This document shows positions 1 through 8,353 of a stretch of 34,772 bases of DNA, piece by piece. This stretch comes from Alphaproteobacteria bacterium 41-28 (GTDB taxonomy: Bacteria > Pseudomonadota > Alphaproteobacteria > UBA9655). Position numbers and translations under genes: made by a program. The notes under the pieces were generated by a model that saw only the letters and a list, made by a program, of their open reading frames with translations, was not told the origin of the DNA and did not search any database. Position 1 is the first letter of the stretch, and every line of letters starts with the position of its first letter. The stretch covers positions 1-34,772 of the forward strand of contig MKUL01000074.1 in the NCBI GenBank assembly GCA_001897795.1. Direction: 5' to 3'.

Positions 1-265
1 CAGAACTTTCATGAACCATTTGGCTTGCAGGGTTTTCTTGAGCCGCTGTTTGAGCATGACCTGAAAGGTCTGAAACGGAATAGCTTGATTCTTTTGCTTG
101 CTCGCCATTATAAAAAGGATGATTGCCTGCTTCGGTCTTTTTTTGCTTAACATTATCTAGAAATTCTAGAGCAGCTTGATCTCCCTTCTTAAGATCCTTC
201 CAAGGATCACCAAAAGCTTTACAGTGAATAAAAGACAAAAGAGAGATCAATAGAAAAAATCTCAT
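1..265 (-). CDS. Second TraN-like protein, N-terminal part only
   Basis: The first 88 codons of a minus-strand gene run off the left edge of the window. The start is the ATG at 265, with GGAGG about 8 nt upstream. The protein begins MRFFLLISLLSFIHCKAFGD, a clear signal peptide. The following stretch (DPWK, LKxGDQ, EFL, HPFY, NPASQM) matches the N-terminus of the TraN encoded immediately upstream at 351-2246. This is therefore a tandem paralogue of traN. It has the same strand and spacing as the rest of the operon. The part that would hold the cysteine-rich domain lies outside the window, so it cannot be judged whether the copy is full length. Confidence 0.8.
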   Translation of the reverse strand, partial: MRFFLLISLLSFIHCKAFGDPWKDLKKGDQAALEFLDNVKQKKTEAGNHPFYNGEQAKESSYSVSDLSGHAQTAAQENPASQMVHESS

Positions 266-289
266 TCAAGCCCTCCTTGTACACTAGAA

Positions 290-339
290 GCCTTAATGAA
301 GGGAAAGAAACACTTTTTCTGAACATAAAGCATTAAGGC
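290..339. other. Inverted repeat between the two traN-like genes
   Basis: GCCTTAATG at 290-298 is matched by CATTAAGGC at 331-339, a perfect 9-bp stem around a 32-nt loop in the short gap between the two traN-like genes. There is no T-run. It could be an RNA processing or attenuation structure, or the scar of the gene duplication. Confidence 0.35.
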
Positions 340-350
340 CGGGATATAGC

Positions 351-2246
351 TCATGCACTCCCCCTTTGCTTCGGTTGCTGGGATGCTTTGGGAATAAGAC
401 CCTTTTTAATCGCTTCAAGGCGATCACCAATTTTCTGGCCCATGTTTTGCATTTTACTGGGTTTGAAGTTCTTCATGAGATCTTCAAAAACTTCTCTTAA
501 ATCAAGCTTGGAAAAGTCTATTCTTTGGATTTCTTTGATTGAGAAGCCCCGGCAGAGAGGTTCTTTAGGTGTGCCCCAGCCCATTCCAATTTGAGGCCGA
601 CCTTGCTCATGAAAAACTTTGAGAAGCTTTGAGCCCCAGCAACAATATGTTGATTTTTTCTTAATGCACTGGCCTAAGACCTTTTTAGAGCAATAGGTAC
701 CCACATAGTGGCAAAGGCCTTTTTTTCTCCTTTTATTCAAAAGCTTTTCTTTTGAACTACAGGAGGAAAGACCTAGATCATTTCCCCATCCTTTTCCTGA
801 TCCACAGCAATCTTTGAAACTGAGAGGTTGTTTGGAACATTTATTGGTTTCTCCTTTAAAAAATCCTCCCTTTCCAAACTGACCTTGCATTTCTTTTAGA
901 ATTGTTAATTGGGCTAAAGAAGACATCATTTCATTGTTCTTATCCCAACCTCGATCGCGACAATTTCCATCTAAGCAAAAAGGCGTTTGTCCTCCTGTGA
1001 TTTTATGCCTTGTGTGAGGAGGTTCTTTGCATTCATAAGTTTGGTTGTAAACAACGCAAGCGTTCCCTACTCTTTGCTTGCAGTTAGAATTGATTTGTGC
1101 ACATCCTCTGGCTCTTAAAGGTCCACAATCATTCTTTGCTGGATACGAACAACGATAGGCGAAGGTTTCTTGCCAGCAATCCCTTGTAATGGGTATTCCC
1201 TCAATTTCTCGTGTTTGATGACCTTGTGTGCAGGATTTTGTGGCATAATAACAAAGACCTTGGTCAACTCTTTCTTCGAGTCTGTTACAATTAGAAGTCC
1301 ATTCATCGGGTAGAACCTCATAGGAATCTTCTTCATAGACGATCTTAATAGAAGGATGGCAACTATAACCAAATCCATGCTTATGCTCATCAAAAGTACA
1401 ATTGCGGAAATATCCTGCATTTTCAAGCTTACGTCCTCTTCTGCGAGGAGGTCTTTGGTCAATCGTTACCTCTTTAATTTGAGACGGATTGATGTTTAAG
1501 CGTGGAAGGCGAACAGCTCCCCTCGATATATACTCCTTATCTAATTGAGCCCTTCTGCCGCTTAGTCTGCCGCTTAGATTCCGAGGTCTCTTCCTTTCTT
1601 TATTGGCAATTTCTTGTAAGCAGGCCTTATAAAATACTGTAATGTTCCCAGAGCCTTTCCTTGTCGCGGCGAGAACACCATTTCTTAAAGGTTCGCAAGC
1701 AAGATAAGTTCCAAGTTTTGCTAATTCGTAATCTTTCCAAACATGAAATTGTCCTTTCCATTCTTTTTTAGTTTTTGTTTTTCTGATCTTTACAACTAAA
1801 GTGTTAACACAACTTTCAAGAGAATCTTCTCCTGCTTCTTCGCAATTTAGGATCTCGTTTGTTCCGCCTTGCTGTACCTCAACCAATTGAGTTCCTTCTC
1901 CACCAACAGCTGTGAGAGGGGTTTCTCCAATTTTATCCGCTCTGACAATTAATGGATCTTTTTCTGGATCAATTTTAACCTGAGGGCGTGCATTAGAGCT
2001 CTCATAAATCATTTGACTTGCAGGATCATTTTGGGAAAGGCTTTGAGCCCTCCCCATGAGGTCTGCACTTTTGAGATTGGATTCCTTGGAATGTCCTTTA
2101 TAAAAAGGATGAGAGCCTGCTTTGGCCTTTTTCTCATCAACTTTATTCAGAAATTCTTGAGCGACTTGGTCTCCATGTTTAAGGGTTTTCCAAGGATCGG
2201 CAACTGCACCACATGAGAAAAGAAAGATAAGAAGATATCTCATCAT
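351..2246 (-). CDS. traN: F-type mating-pair stabilisation protein TraN
   Basis: TraN is the cysteine-rich outer-membrane adhesin of F-type conjugation that stabilises donor-recipient contact. The 631-residue product has a signal peptide (residues 1-17, ending GAVA before DPWK) and about 28 cysteines after it. These form a central Cys-rich block (roughly residues 280-410, including DCW, CGPLRARGC, YEC) and a C-terminal block with CCGSGKGWGNDLG and STYCCWGSKLLKVFHEQGR, which is typical of TraN. The length is close to the roughly 600 residues of F TraN. The start ATGATG overlaps the trbC stop and has a GGAGAG sequence upstream, so the two genes are translationally linked. A second traN-like gene follows downstream. 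Confidence 0.93.
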   Translation of the reverse strand: MMRYLLIFLFSCGAVADPWKTLKHGDQVAQEFLNKVDEKKAKAGSHPFYKGHSKESNLKSADLMGRAQSLSQNDPASQMIYESSNARPQVKIDPEKDPLIVRADKIGETPLTAVGGEGTQLVEVQQGGTNEILNCEEAGEDSLESCVNTLVVKIRKTKTKKEWKGQFHVWKDYELAKLGTYLACEPLRNGVLAATRKGSGNITVFYKACLQEIANKERKRPRNLSGRLSGRRAQLDKEYISRGAVRLPRLNINPSQIKEVTIDQRPPRRRGRKLENAGYFRNCTFDEHKHGFGYSCHPSIKIVYEEDSYEVLPDEWTSNCNRLEERVDQGLCYYATKSCTQGHQTREIEGIPITRDCWQETFAYRCSYPAKNDCGPLRARGCAQINSNCKQRVGNACVVYNQTYECKEPPHTRHKITGGQTPFCLDGNCRDRGWDKNNEMMSSLAQLTILKEMQGQFGKGGFFKGETNKCSKQPLSFKDCCGSGKGWGNDLGLSSCSSKEKLLNKRRKKGLCHYVGTYCSKKVLGQCIKKKSTYCCWGSKLLKVFHEQGRPQIGMGWGTPKEPLCRGFSIKEIQRIDFSKLDLREVFEDLMKNFKPSKMQNMGQKIGDRLEAIKKGLIPKASQQPKQRGSA

Positions 2247-2998
2247 TTCAGCTCTCCTCTCTCGAGAAGAGATTCCGCTAAAAGTGCTTTGGCCTCATCT
2301 TTAAGATCTCCCCCTTTTGCAAATGTTTCCAAAGCATACTGAGCACTGATATGCCCCTGGATACGATCATGGAGTGGTGTTTGGGTTCGGTCCGAGGCAC
2401 TCAATTGGAAGGGTTTGGCAAGGATAAACGTGGGAACAGCTGTAATACCAAAAAGCGTAAAAAGCTCAGGGTCAATAATGAAACCTTGTCCTGTCTTTTG
2501 GATAATTTTTTGTAAGGAATTGATAGTTTTTCTGTAGCTTCTTTCCCTAAATCCTCTTAAGATAAGGGTTGCACCATATCGTTTAGCATCCATTGCAAGG
2601 TTTAAAAGTGCTTTTTCTCCTAAAGAAAAAGACACAAAGATATAGAGCTCACCCTTTGACTTATTTTCCTCCTTATAAGAGAAAGGGAAATCAAAACCTG
2701 AGAATCTTTCAACTTGGTTATCAAGTTGTTCATTAAACGAGCAAGACAACTCTTGTTTTGAAACTTTTCCTATAGGTAAGTTTTCTGAAGAGCATGAAGC
2801 TTTTGTATTTAATTCACTAACAAGTGTTTGAAAGTTCTTGTCGTTGAGTAGAGTTTCAACCTTTTTCAAAGAATCTTCCTGAAGTTTTTGCATTTCAGCA
2901 TTTTGAGAGAAATTCTGGCTCGCATGCACAGGAATTTGTCCAGAAGCAAGGAAAAAGAATATAAAAATCAATTGAGTAAGGGCTAAATTGCGCAACAA
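2243..2998 (-). CDS. trbC: F-type pilus assembly protein TrbC
   Basis: TrbC is a periplasmic protein needed for F-pilus assembly, with a thioredoxin-like fold. The conserved block here is ELYIFVSFSLGEKALLNLA followed by YGATLILRGF and GITAVPTFILAKP, as in the F-type TrbC family. I chose the TTG at 2998. It gives a good signal peptide (RNLALTQLIFIFFFLASG, cleavage after VHA), has GGAG 9 nt upstream, and limits the overlap with traU to 16 nt. An in-frame TTG at 3067 would add 23 unlikely residues and overlap traU by 85 nt. The gene sits between traU and traN, exactly as in the F plasmid order. Confidence 0.88.
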   Translation of the reverse strand: MLRNLALTQLIFIFFFLASGQIPVHASQNFSQNAEMQKLQEDSLKKVETLLNDKNFQTLVSELNTKASCSSENLPIGKVSKQELSCSFNEQLDNQVERFSGFDFPFSYKEENKSKGELYIFVSFSLGEKALLNLAMDAKRYGATLILRGFRERSYRKTINSLQKIIQKTGQGFIIDPELFTLFGITAVPTFILAKPFQLSASDRTQTPLHDRIQGHISAQYALETFAKGGDLKDEAKALLAESLLERGELK

Positions 2999-4221
2999 TT
3001 TCTTTTTCTCCAAATCAAATATCCAAAATCTTCGCCTTTGTAAGGAAATTCCCGTCCAGACCCCCAAATACCTTCTGTGCGTCCTAAGGGATTACAAGCC
3101 ATGGGTCCTCTAGTTGTAGGACGAGGATAGGTCATCTGTGTTTTGTATTGGGTTTTCTTGATGATAGGTAAAATGTATTTCTGACAAATGTGATGATTGG
3201 ACGTTCCACTTGTTCCCCAGAGAAGAAGCTCACGATGGAGCTTTGCCATCATGCGCCCGACCATCAATAGGCTTGCTTGAACTCCTCCATTGTGGGCAGC
3301 ATTGTTGCCGGTAAAAGGATAAAGACTTCCCTGGCACCCTCCGCACCAAAACAAGGCATCCATTGGAAATCCTGCACTCGCTGCAGCACAATCGGCAGAA
3401 CATGCCGCTTGGGCAATTGTATTTCCAAAGAGAACAGCTTCAGGGTTGAGAATGAATGAAAGTTCATCCGCGTTCCACAAAGGGTCAAGCTCCGTAATAT
3501 AGCCTACATCAAAGCTTCCTTTCTCAAGGCATAGAAAATCAACGATAACCTCAAGCCAGTAAATAACAGGATAAATATACCAATGAACCTGGTAGAAACT
3601 ATTTTGTGTCCTACGTTCTCCACTCGCTCCATGGATACCATAGTTAATCTTACTTTTGCCCAACTGAATTCCTCCCATGCTCACCATGCAAAAAGGAACC
3701 CGCGTTACATCCACTAGTCGCGCCGGTTCCCAAAATCCGACAGGAATACCTGGAACAAGAGGAATAGGCGGCCTGGGGCAAAAACAAGGAATTTGACTTG
3801 GATTACTCGTATCTTCTCTTCCACCAGAACTCACTTTTACAGGACCAATACTGATAGGAAATAAACATGACCAGCAAATGTCTGTAATAGGATTGACAAA
3901 GCGTCCTGAGCACGCTTGAATACTTGAAAAAGAATTAAAAATAATTGGGAGGCAAAAATGTATGATAAGTATTCTCTTAAGGAGTATTCCTTTTCTCTTT
4001 ACGGTGATGGCTTTAAGTGCTTTTTCTTTATTAGAAGCTAAGAGTTTTGTTTCTCTTGATATTTCTGCTGAAGAAACTTTCTCTTCTCTCTTCCATAGTC
4101 TTATGTATGCAGTGGCTATATTCTTAATTCTTTGGGGAGGAATGGGGCTTTTATTGCTGATTATTTTTTTCTTCAGGAAACTAAAAAATTCCTTCCAAAG
4201 TGCATGGAGAGACAAAGTCAT
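2983..4221 (-). CDS. traU: F-type conjugation protein TraU with an 88-residue N-terminal extension
   Basis: TraU is a periplasmic cysteine-rich protein of the F-type mating apparatus needed for DNA transfer. From residue 104 the sequence is unmistakable: CSGRFVNPITDICWSCLFPI, then cysteine-rich segments such as AACSADCAAAS, and the C-terminal FGYLIWRKRNCC. The hydrophobic signal segment lies at about residues 80-103. No usable start codon exists just before it. The only in-frame starts are the ATG at 4221, which overlaps the traW stop as ATGA, and a TTG two codons later. The protein is therefore 412 residues, about 80 longer than F TraU. The extra N-terminus is rich in Lys, Arg and AGA/ATA codons and does not resemble the rest of the gene. 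An open frame with its own ribosome-binding site lies on the opposite strand there. Confidence 0.9.
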   Translation of the reverse strand: MTLSLHALWKEFFSFLKKKIISNKSPIPPQRIKNIATAYIRLWKREEKVSSAEISRETKLLASNKEKALKAITVKRKGILLKRILIIHFCLPIIFNSFSSIQACSGRFVNPITDICWSCLFPISIGPVKVSSGGREDTSNPSQIPCFCPRPPIPLVPGIPVGFWEPARLVDVTRVPFCMVSMGGIQLGKSKINYGIHGASGERRTQNSFYQVHWYIYPVIYWLEVIVDFLCLEKGSFDVGYITELDPLWNADELSFILNPEAVLFGNTIAQAACSADCAAASAGFPMDALFWCGGCQGSLYPFTGNNAAHNGGVQASLLMVGRMMAKLHRELLLWGTSGTSNHHICQKYILPIIKKTQYKTQMTYPRPTTRGPMACNPLGRTEGIWGSGREFPYKGEDFGYLIWRKRNCCAI

Positions 4222-4297
4222 TCTGTTTCTCCCAAAAAAATTTCTTCAATACGGAGCTGTAGCCCTTCCTGAGTCACAAGAGCAGGGACATGTTTGA
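3962..4297 (+). CDS. Possible small membrane protein antisense to the traU 5' end
   Basis: A 111-codon plus-strand frame lies opposite the odd N-terminal extension of traU and the end of traW. Its start ATG at 3962 is preceded by GGGAGG at about 8 nt. The predicted product has an N-terminal signal-like segment (RSIPFLFTVMALSAFSLLEA), a polar stretch, a strong transmembrane helix (YAVAIFLILWGGMGLLLLII) and a basic tail. This is a sensible single-pass membrane layout. Its third codon positions look like those of real genes nearby. However, third positions face third positions of traU, so a hydrophobic shadow of a Lys/Arg-rich frame is quite possible. No family is recognised. Confidence 0.25.
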   Translation: MISILLRSIPFLFTVMALSAFSLLEAKSFVSLDISAEETFSSLFHSLMYAVAIFLILWGGMGLLLLIIFFFRKLKNSFQSAWRDKVILFLPKKFLQYGAVALPESQEQGHV

Positions 4298-4973
4298 TAC
4301 CCAGTTTTTTGGTAAGAAGGCCTCCTTGATCAAAATACACAGGAACCTGCCATTCTTCGGAAAGAACTAGAGGAGCTCCCTTGATCAAAATGAGTTTTAA
4401 CTTTTCTTTTTCTATATTGAACTGTTGCTGGGCGTATTCTTTTTGCTCAAGATCATCTCCATCAAAGAAGAGCAGGTTCTGAGATAGGCTCACAGTCTCA
4501 AGAGGATTAATCTTGGTTCCTTTTTTAGCAAAAACCTGACCTAGGTGATCTTTAAGGTCCTCTCGCACCACATGGGTTGGATTAAAATAGAATACCCGAG
4601 ATTCTGTCGCTCTCGTTATTCCCTCAACAGGTTTTGGTCTCTCAACTGAGGCTTTTGTTTTCTTTTGAAGCTCCTTGTTATGCCGCTCAAGCTCACCCCT
4701 TTCCTCCATCGCTTTCAGCTTCTGCTGAATCAGCTGAATAGGATCTTCTTCCTCTATGGGGTAAATGACGCCATGAGTACCGAAGTCGTCTGCCCGGAGG
4801 CAGACTCCAGAGATCAGAATCGCAGAAAACAGAATTACAGAAGGGTTCTTAATACTGAGCCTTCTTGTCTTCTGTTTTCTATTTTCTTGAATTTTAAACA
4901 CTCTTATTTTCTTTCTGTGCTCTGCAATTCTGACTTCTGCTACCCTTACCACCAAAGCACCGCCTTTCCCCAT
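4218..4973 (-). CDS. traW: F-type pilus assembly protein TraW
   Basis: TraW is a periplasmic protein that works with TrbC and TraU in pilus assembly and mating. The mature part starts near residue 62 with DDFGTHGVIYPIEEEDPIQL, which matches the FG(x)xGxxxPI...L pattern of TraW. It continues with a charged helical region (KAMEERGELERHNKELQKK) and the C-terminal thioredoxin-like block that includes VYFDQGGLLTKKLGIKHVPA. The product has 251 residues against about 210 in F. The surplus is a basic, low-complexity N-terminus encoded by repeat-like DNA (CAGAA/TTCTG-rich, about 4810-4960). The ATG at 4973 has GGAGAGG just upstream and overlaps the traF stop. A GTG at 4901 would give a shorter signal peptide. 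Confidence 0.87.
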   Translation of the reverse strand: MGKGGALVVRVAEVRIAEHRKKIRVFKIQENRKQKTRRLSIKNPSVILFSAILISGVCLRADDFGTHGVIYPIEEEDPIQLIQQKLKAMEERGELERHNKELQKKTKASVERPKPVEGITRATESRVFYFNPTHVVREDLKDHLGQVFAKKGTKINPLETVSLSQNLLFFDGDDLEQKEYAQQQFNIEKEKLKLILIKGAPLVLSEEWQVPVYFDQGGLLTKKLGIKHVPALVTQEGLQLRIEEIFLGETE

Positions 4974-5494
4974 ATCCTCTCCATAGGCACAAGGCCAAAC
5001 TCTTCATACCGGGAATCAAAACTCCGAGGGTGATCTCCCGAGACAAAAACGTATCCTTCCGGAACAATGGTTGCAGTAATGGGTGTTAGCACTTTCCCAT
5101 CTATGGTTTTTTCAAGAAAGGGAAGTGTTGACGTAAGAGGAATTTTGATTTGTTGGCGCCCATTAAAAATTTGTGAGACAAGGATACCCTTATAGGTTTG
5201 CTCAATCACATCTCCAGGAAGGCCAATCAGCTTTTTGGCAAGGGTTTTTCCTCGAACATAAGCTGTGTCGTGCCCAGAGATGGAAACAATGTCCCCTCGC
5301 TTAAGAGTGAGGCGATTTATGGCCAAGATATACCGTACGCCTTGTAAGCTCTCTGAACCGCATTCATATAGATGAGTCCGCGTACTTATGACCCACAGCA
5401 TAAGAGTGAGAGTTAAAAGAATTATGACCATGTCTAAGAAACTATTCTTCCTAGCTGGGCTTTTATTGGTTTCGAGGAAAGGCTTTTCACTCAT
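4946..5494 (-). CDS. traF: Conjugation-associated signal peptidase (S26 family, TraF type)
   Basis: This is a 182-residue membrane serine peptidase of the LepB/TraF S26 family, probably maturing the pilin or other transfer exports. It has one N-terminal transmembrane helix (about 20-37). The probable nucleophile is Ser49 (GSESLQG) and the probable general base is Lys87 in LAKKLIGLPGD, equivalent to Lys145 of LepB. The signature SGDHPRSFDSR lies at 152-162. It overlaps traC by 8 nt and traW by 28 nt. The symbol traF here means the peptidase of IncP-like and rickettsial systems, not the F-plasmid thioredoxin-like TraF. Confidence 0.88.
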   Translation of the reverse strand: MSEKPFLETNKSPARKNSFLDMVIILLTLTLMLWVISTRTHLYECGSESLQGVRYILAINRLTLKRGDIVSISGHDTAYVRGKTLAKKLIGLPGDVIEQTYKGILVSQIFNGRQQIKIPLTSTLPFLEKTIDGKVLTPITATIVPEGYVFVSGDHPRSFDSRYEEFGLVPMERIWGKAVLWW

Positions 5495-7955
5495 ACTTTC
5501 TCTCCCTAGCTATGGTTTGAACGGCTTCCTTGAGACTCTTTCCTTGACTAATAAGACTCTGAACGGCTGCAAATTCATCCGCCTTGGTGGAGTAAAGAAT
5601 TTTGGAAAAGGGGTCGAGAAGAAGTCTTCCGACAGCAAATCCCTTGGGGCCCTTGATCATAATTTCTGCATACTTTCCTTGCTCCGTATGAAGAGAACGG
5701 AGGGTACGTTCCATAGCAGGGTCCATGACAAGGCGGTTTGAGTTTTTAAGAAGCTCAATGGATTCATCCTTTTGAGAGAGAAGACACATCCAATCCGCAT
5801 TATCAAAGGCAGCTTGAGCGCCAGGAGTTGCATAAAAATCATTAATCGATTGAGTTCCTACAACGAGCCCCCCAAAATACTTCCGGAGGCGCCTTGCTGC
5901 TGTTTCAATAAAAACGCCAGATTGTTTACCCCGCAGCATATCCCAAGCTTCATCAAGAATAAGACAAGACGGTGTCTTTCTATCTCCTAGATAAACAGAA
6001 TTTGAAATTTGCAAGATCACCATTTGAACAATCACAGATTGAAGATCTTTGCGCTCTTTTAATTCTTCTAGTTCAACAACGACAAGGTTATCCGAAAGAT
6101 CAATATTTGCAGGCCCATTAAAAAACCGCCCATAGGTCCCGCGTTCCGTATAGGGATAGAGGCGCTCCCCAAGAGTAATAGCAACAGAGTCTGGATGTTT
6201 TAAAAGAAATTGGGCCACGTCTGTGATGGTTGCCTCATTTTTCTTATTTCCCCATGCTCTTTGAATGGCCTGCTCTAAATACGTATCCTCAAGATCTGTT
6301 GTTCCTTCTTTGGGAGCTGCCATAAGGGAGAGAATAGGTTTAAGCATAGCTAAAGCATCAGAGGTGGCTTCGTTATCCTGGGAAGGAATAGATGAAAAAG
6401 GATTGATACAAATAACGGAGTGGGTAGAGAACTCAATATAGCTTCCTCCAAGGAGCTTAACGGTTTTCTCAAAAGATCGTCCCACGTCAAGAACAAAAAC
6501 CCGTCCTCCCATTCCGAGCATGCTAGTCATGAGCTCTTGCATAAAAACAGATTTTCCTGATCCAGAACGACCTACCACACAGGTATTGTAATTTCCTTCC
6601 GTATTATCAAAAGGGCACCAGGTGAAGAGTTGACCTCGTCTTCCAACAAGCAACATCCCGGGAGATTTTGTTCCTTGCCATTCTCCCTGAAGAGGAAGGA
6701 GATTCGCTGGTTCGTGACTTAAGGTGGTCTTTATTTTTTGGAACTTTTGGCTATCTTCAGCAGCTCCTTCTCCCCAGGTCATGGGGAGACAACTTAAAAA
6801 CGAGGGTAGTTGAAGATATCTATCCAGTGTTAGCTCCCATCTTTGAGAGCGAAAGAGGTTAAAGAGGGTTTGCTCCTCTCGAGCAATCTGGTCAGGAGAG
6901 CTTAAAAGACCTACCTGAAAGCGTGTTCGAACAAGCCTTTGACCTTCTTCAAATTTCTCTCTAACAAATGTCCATTCTTGGGCTTCCTTTTTAAGGGAAG
7001 GAACGTATTTAGCAATGGGGCTTGCCGCTTGCTTCTCTACATTACCACACTTTGCTAGCATTTTAGTTTTAAGGGTCTTTTCATTATTTATATGAATACC
7101 GTAAGAGATAAAAAATCCGCCCTGAAGACGTAAGAACTCATTAAAAGGATCGCCTATAAGAACTCCCATGGCTCCTAAATGCCATACGGGTGGAAAAAGC
7201 CGCGGGGTATAAAGCCTCATAACTTTTTCGTTCTCCCCAATAATCATTTGAGCAGGATTTACTGCAATGCGAGTTGAAGGGCTCATCAACTGATGAGAAA
7301 GAGAGTCATGAGGATTCCACGAGACATTTGGATTCTCAAGAAGCTCTAGGGGATTCAAGAGCTCATCAAGTCCATTCAACAAATCTTCAGCTTGCCAGAC
7401 TTTTACTGGAAGACCCCAGCCTTTGAGTGTTGTCAGAAGCTGTTCTCGAAGGGCTAAAATCTCATCAACAGATTGTGAGGAAGAGGATGGTTGGCTATAG
7501 GAGAGAAGGAGTCTGAATGTTCGAAGCCCCTTTCCTTGAGAAAGATCTCTTAAATAAGCAGTCCGTTCTTTTGAGAGATCTTCAAGAACTTCTGAGCGAC
7601 CCTCACGTGCCTGCCTCCAGGATTCTAGCCAATGATTAATGCGAGAGCTGGCAATTAAGAGGCATTGGAGGTTGGATCCTAAAGGCAATGTATGCTGAAA
7701 AACCCCCGTTAATTGCCTAGGAATTTCTTCTCCACACCCTACAAGCGGCAAGGTTTCGATGACAAACCCAACACTTGCTTGATTGATAAAGAACTGAGTC
7801 TCAGGATCAAAGCTTTGGTAAGGCAAAATCTCACTTAAGCTGTGAGAGGAAAGGAATTCATTTGCCAACCGAAGACTGGAAGAAGAAGCACCAAAAGGAC
7901 TACCTTCCCCTTTAAGCTTTTTCAATAAAGGAACTTGATCGGAGGGAGATCTCAT
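5487..7955 (-). CDS. traC: F-type T4SS ATPase TraC (VirB4 family)
   Basis: TraC is the cytoplasmic, membrane-associated ATPase that powers F-pilus assembly. The 822-residue product has the TraC-specific N-terminal domain (about 20-250) and a C-terminal RecA-like motor. Walker A is GRSGSGKS at about 462-469. Walker B is CLILDEAW at about 663-670. A VGTQSINDF motif follows, as in VirB4/TraC ATPases. I chose the ATG at 7955, which overlaps the traV stop as TGATG; a TTG one codon upstream is also possible. The length is close to F TraC (about 875). All key ATPase motifs are intact, so the motor looks functional. Confidence 0.95.
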   Translation of the reverse strand: MRSPSDQVPLLKKLKGEGSPFGASSSSLRLANEFLSSHSLSEILPYQSFDPETQFFINQASVGFVIETLPLVGCGEEIPRQLTGVFQHTLPLGSNLQCLLIASSRINHWLESWRQAREGRSEVLEDLSKERTAYLRDLSQGKGLRTFRLLLSYSQPSSSSQSVDEILALREQLLTTLKGWGLPVKVWQAEDLLNGLDELLNPLELLENPNVSWNPHDSLSHQLMSPSTRIAVNPAQMIIGENEKVMRLYTPRLFPPVWHLGAMGVLIGDPFNEFLRLQGGFFISYGIHINNEKTLKTKMLAKCGNVEKQAASPIAKYVPSLKKEAQEWTFVREKFEEGQRLVRTRFQVGLLSSPDQIAREEQTLFNLFRSQRWELTLDRYLQLPSFLSCLPMTWGEGAAEDSQKFQKIKTTLSHEPANLLPLQGEWQGTKSPGMLLVGRRGQLFTWCPFDNTEGNYNTCVVGRSGSGKSVFMQELMTSMLGMGGRVFVLDVGRSFEKTVKLLGGSYIEFSTHSVICINPFSSIPSQDNEATSDALAMLKPILSLMAAPKEGTTDLEDTYLEQAIQRAWGNKKNEATITDVAQFLLKHPDSVAITLGERLYPYTERGTYGRFFNGPANIDLSDNLVVVELEELKERKDLQSVIVQMVILQISNSVYLGDRKTPSCLILDEAWDMLRGKQSGVFIETAARRLRKYFGGLVVGTQSINDFYATPGAQAAFDNADWMCLLSQKDESIELLKNSNRLVMDPAMERTLRSLHTEQGKYAEIMIKGPKGFAVGRLLLDPFSKILYSTKADEFAAVQSLISQGKSLKEAVQTIARERKYE

Positions 7956-8350
7956 CAAATACTCTCACCAATGGGATACCCACTCATGGGATATCCTCTA
8001 GATACTCGCTCCTTATGAACCCATGGGGCGTACCAGATTTCAGGTGTCTCATGAGAGCAGAAATCGGATGAGTCCTTTACACTGCAGCTATGTTCTATTC
8101 CTTCTCCAAGTAATTTCTTTTCTGTTACTTGATTTCTGACTCCTAATCCCTGATCGACCATTTCATTCACCTCAGAGATGGATTTACATTTAACACCTTC
8201 ACCAGGCAGACATTCGAATCCTCCCTCATAAACACCCATACACCCGCTTAGCGCGAGCGCTAACGTAGCTATCAGTAATCGGTAATCAGTTATCAGATAA
8301 TGTGTTGAAATATATGGTTTCTGTTTCACTTTTCTTAGAACTTGATACAT
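7955..8350 (-). CDS. traV: F-type outer-membrane lipoprotein TraV
   Basis: TraV is the lipoprotein that anchors the TraK/TraB core complex in the outer membrane (VirB7 role). The 131-residue product has a lipobox LALSGC with Cys37 as the predicted lipidated residue. Typical TraV cysteines follow (FECLPGEGVKCKSISEVNEM, then SCSVKDSSDFCS). The n-region before the lipobox is unusually long. It is encoded by a degenerate 8-bp repeat (residues 17-27, THYLITDYRLL), so the true start could be later. The gene ends within the traC start codon and begins 3 nt after traB stops. Confidence 0.88.
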   Translation of the reverse strand: MYQVLRKVKQKPYISTHYLITDYRLLIATLALALSGCMGVYEGGFECLPGEGVKCKSISEVNEMVDQGLGVRNQVTEKKLLGEGIEHSCSVKDSSDFCSHETPEIWYAPWVHKERVSRGYPMSGYPIGESI

Positions 8351-8353
8351 TTT

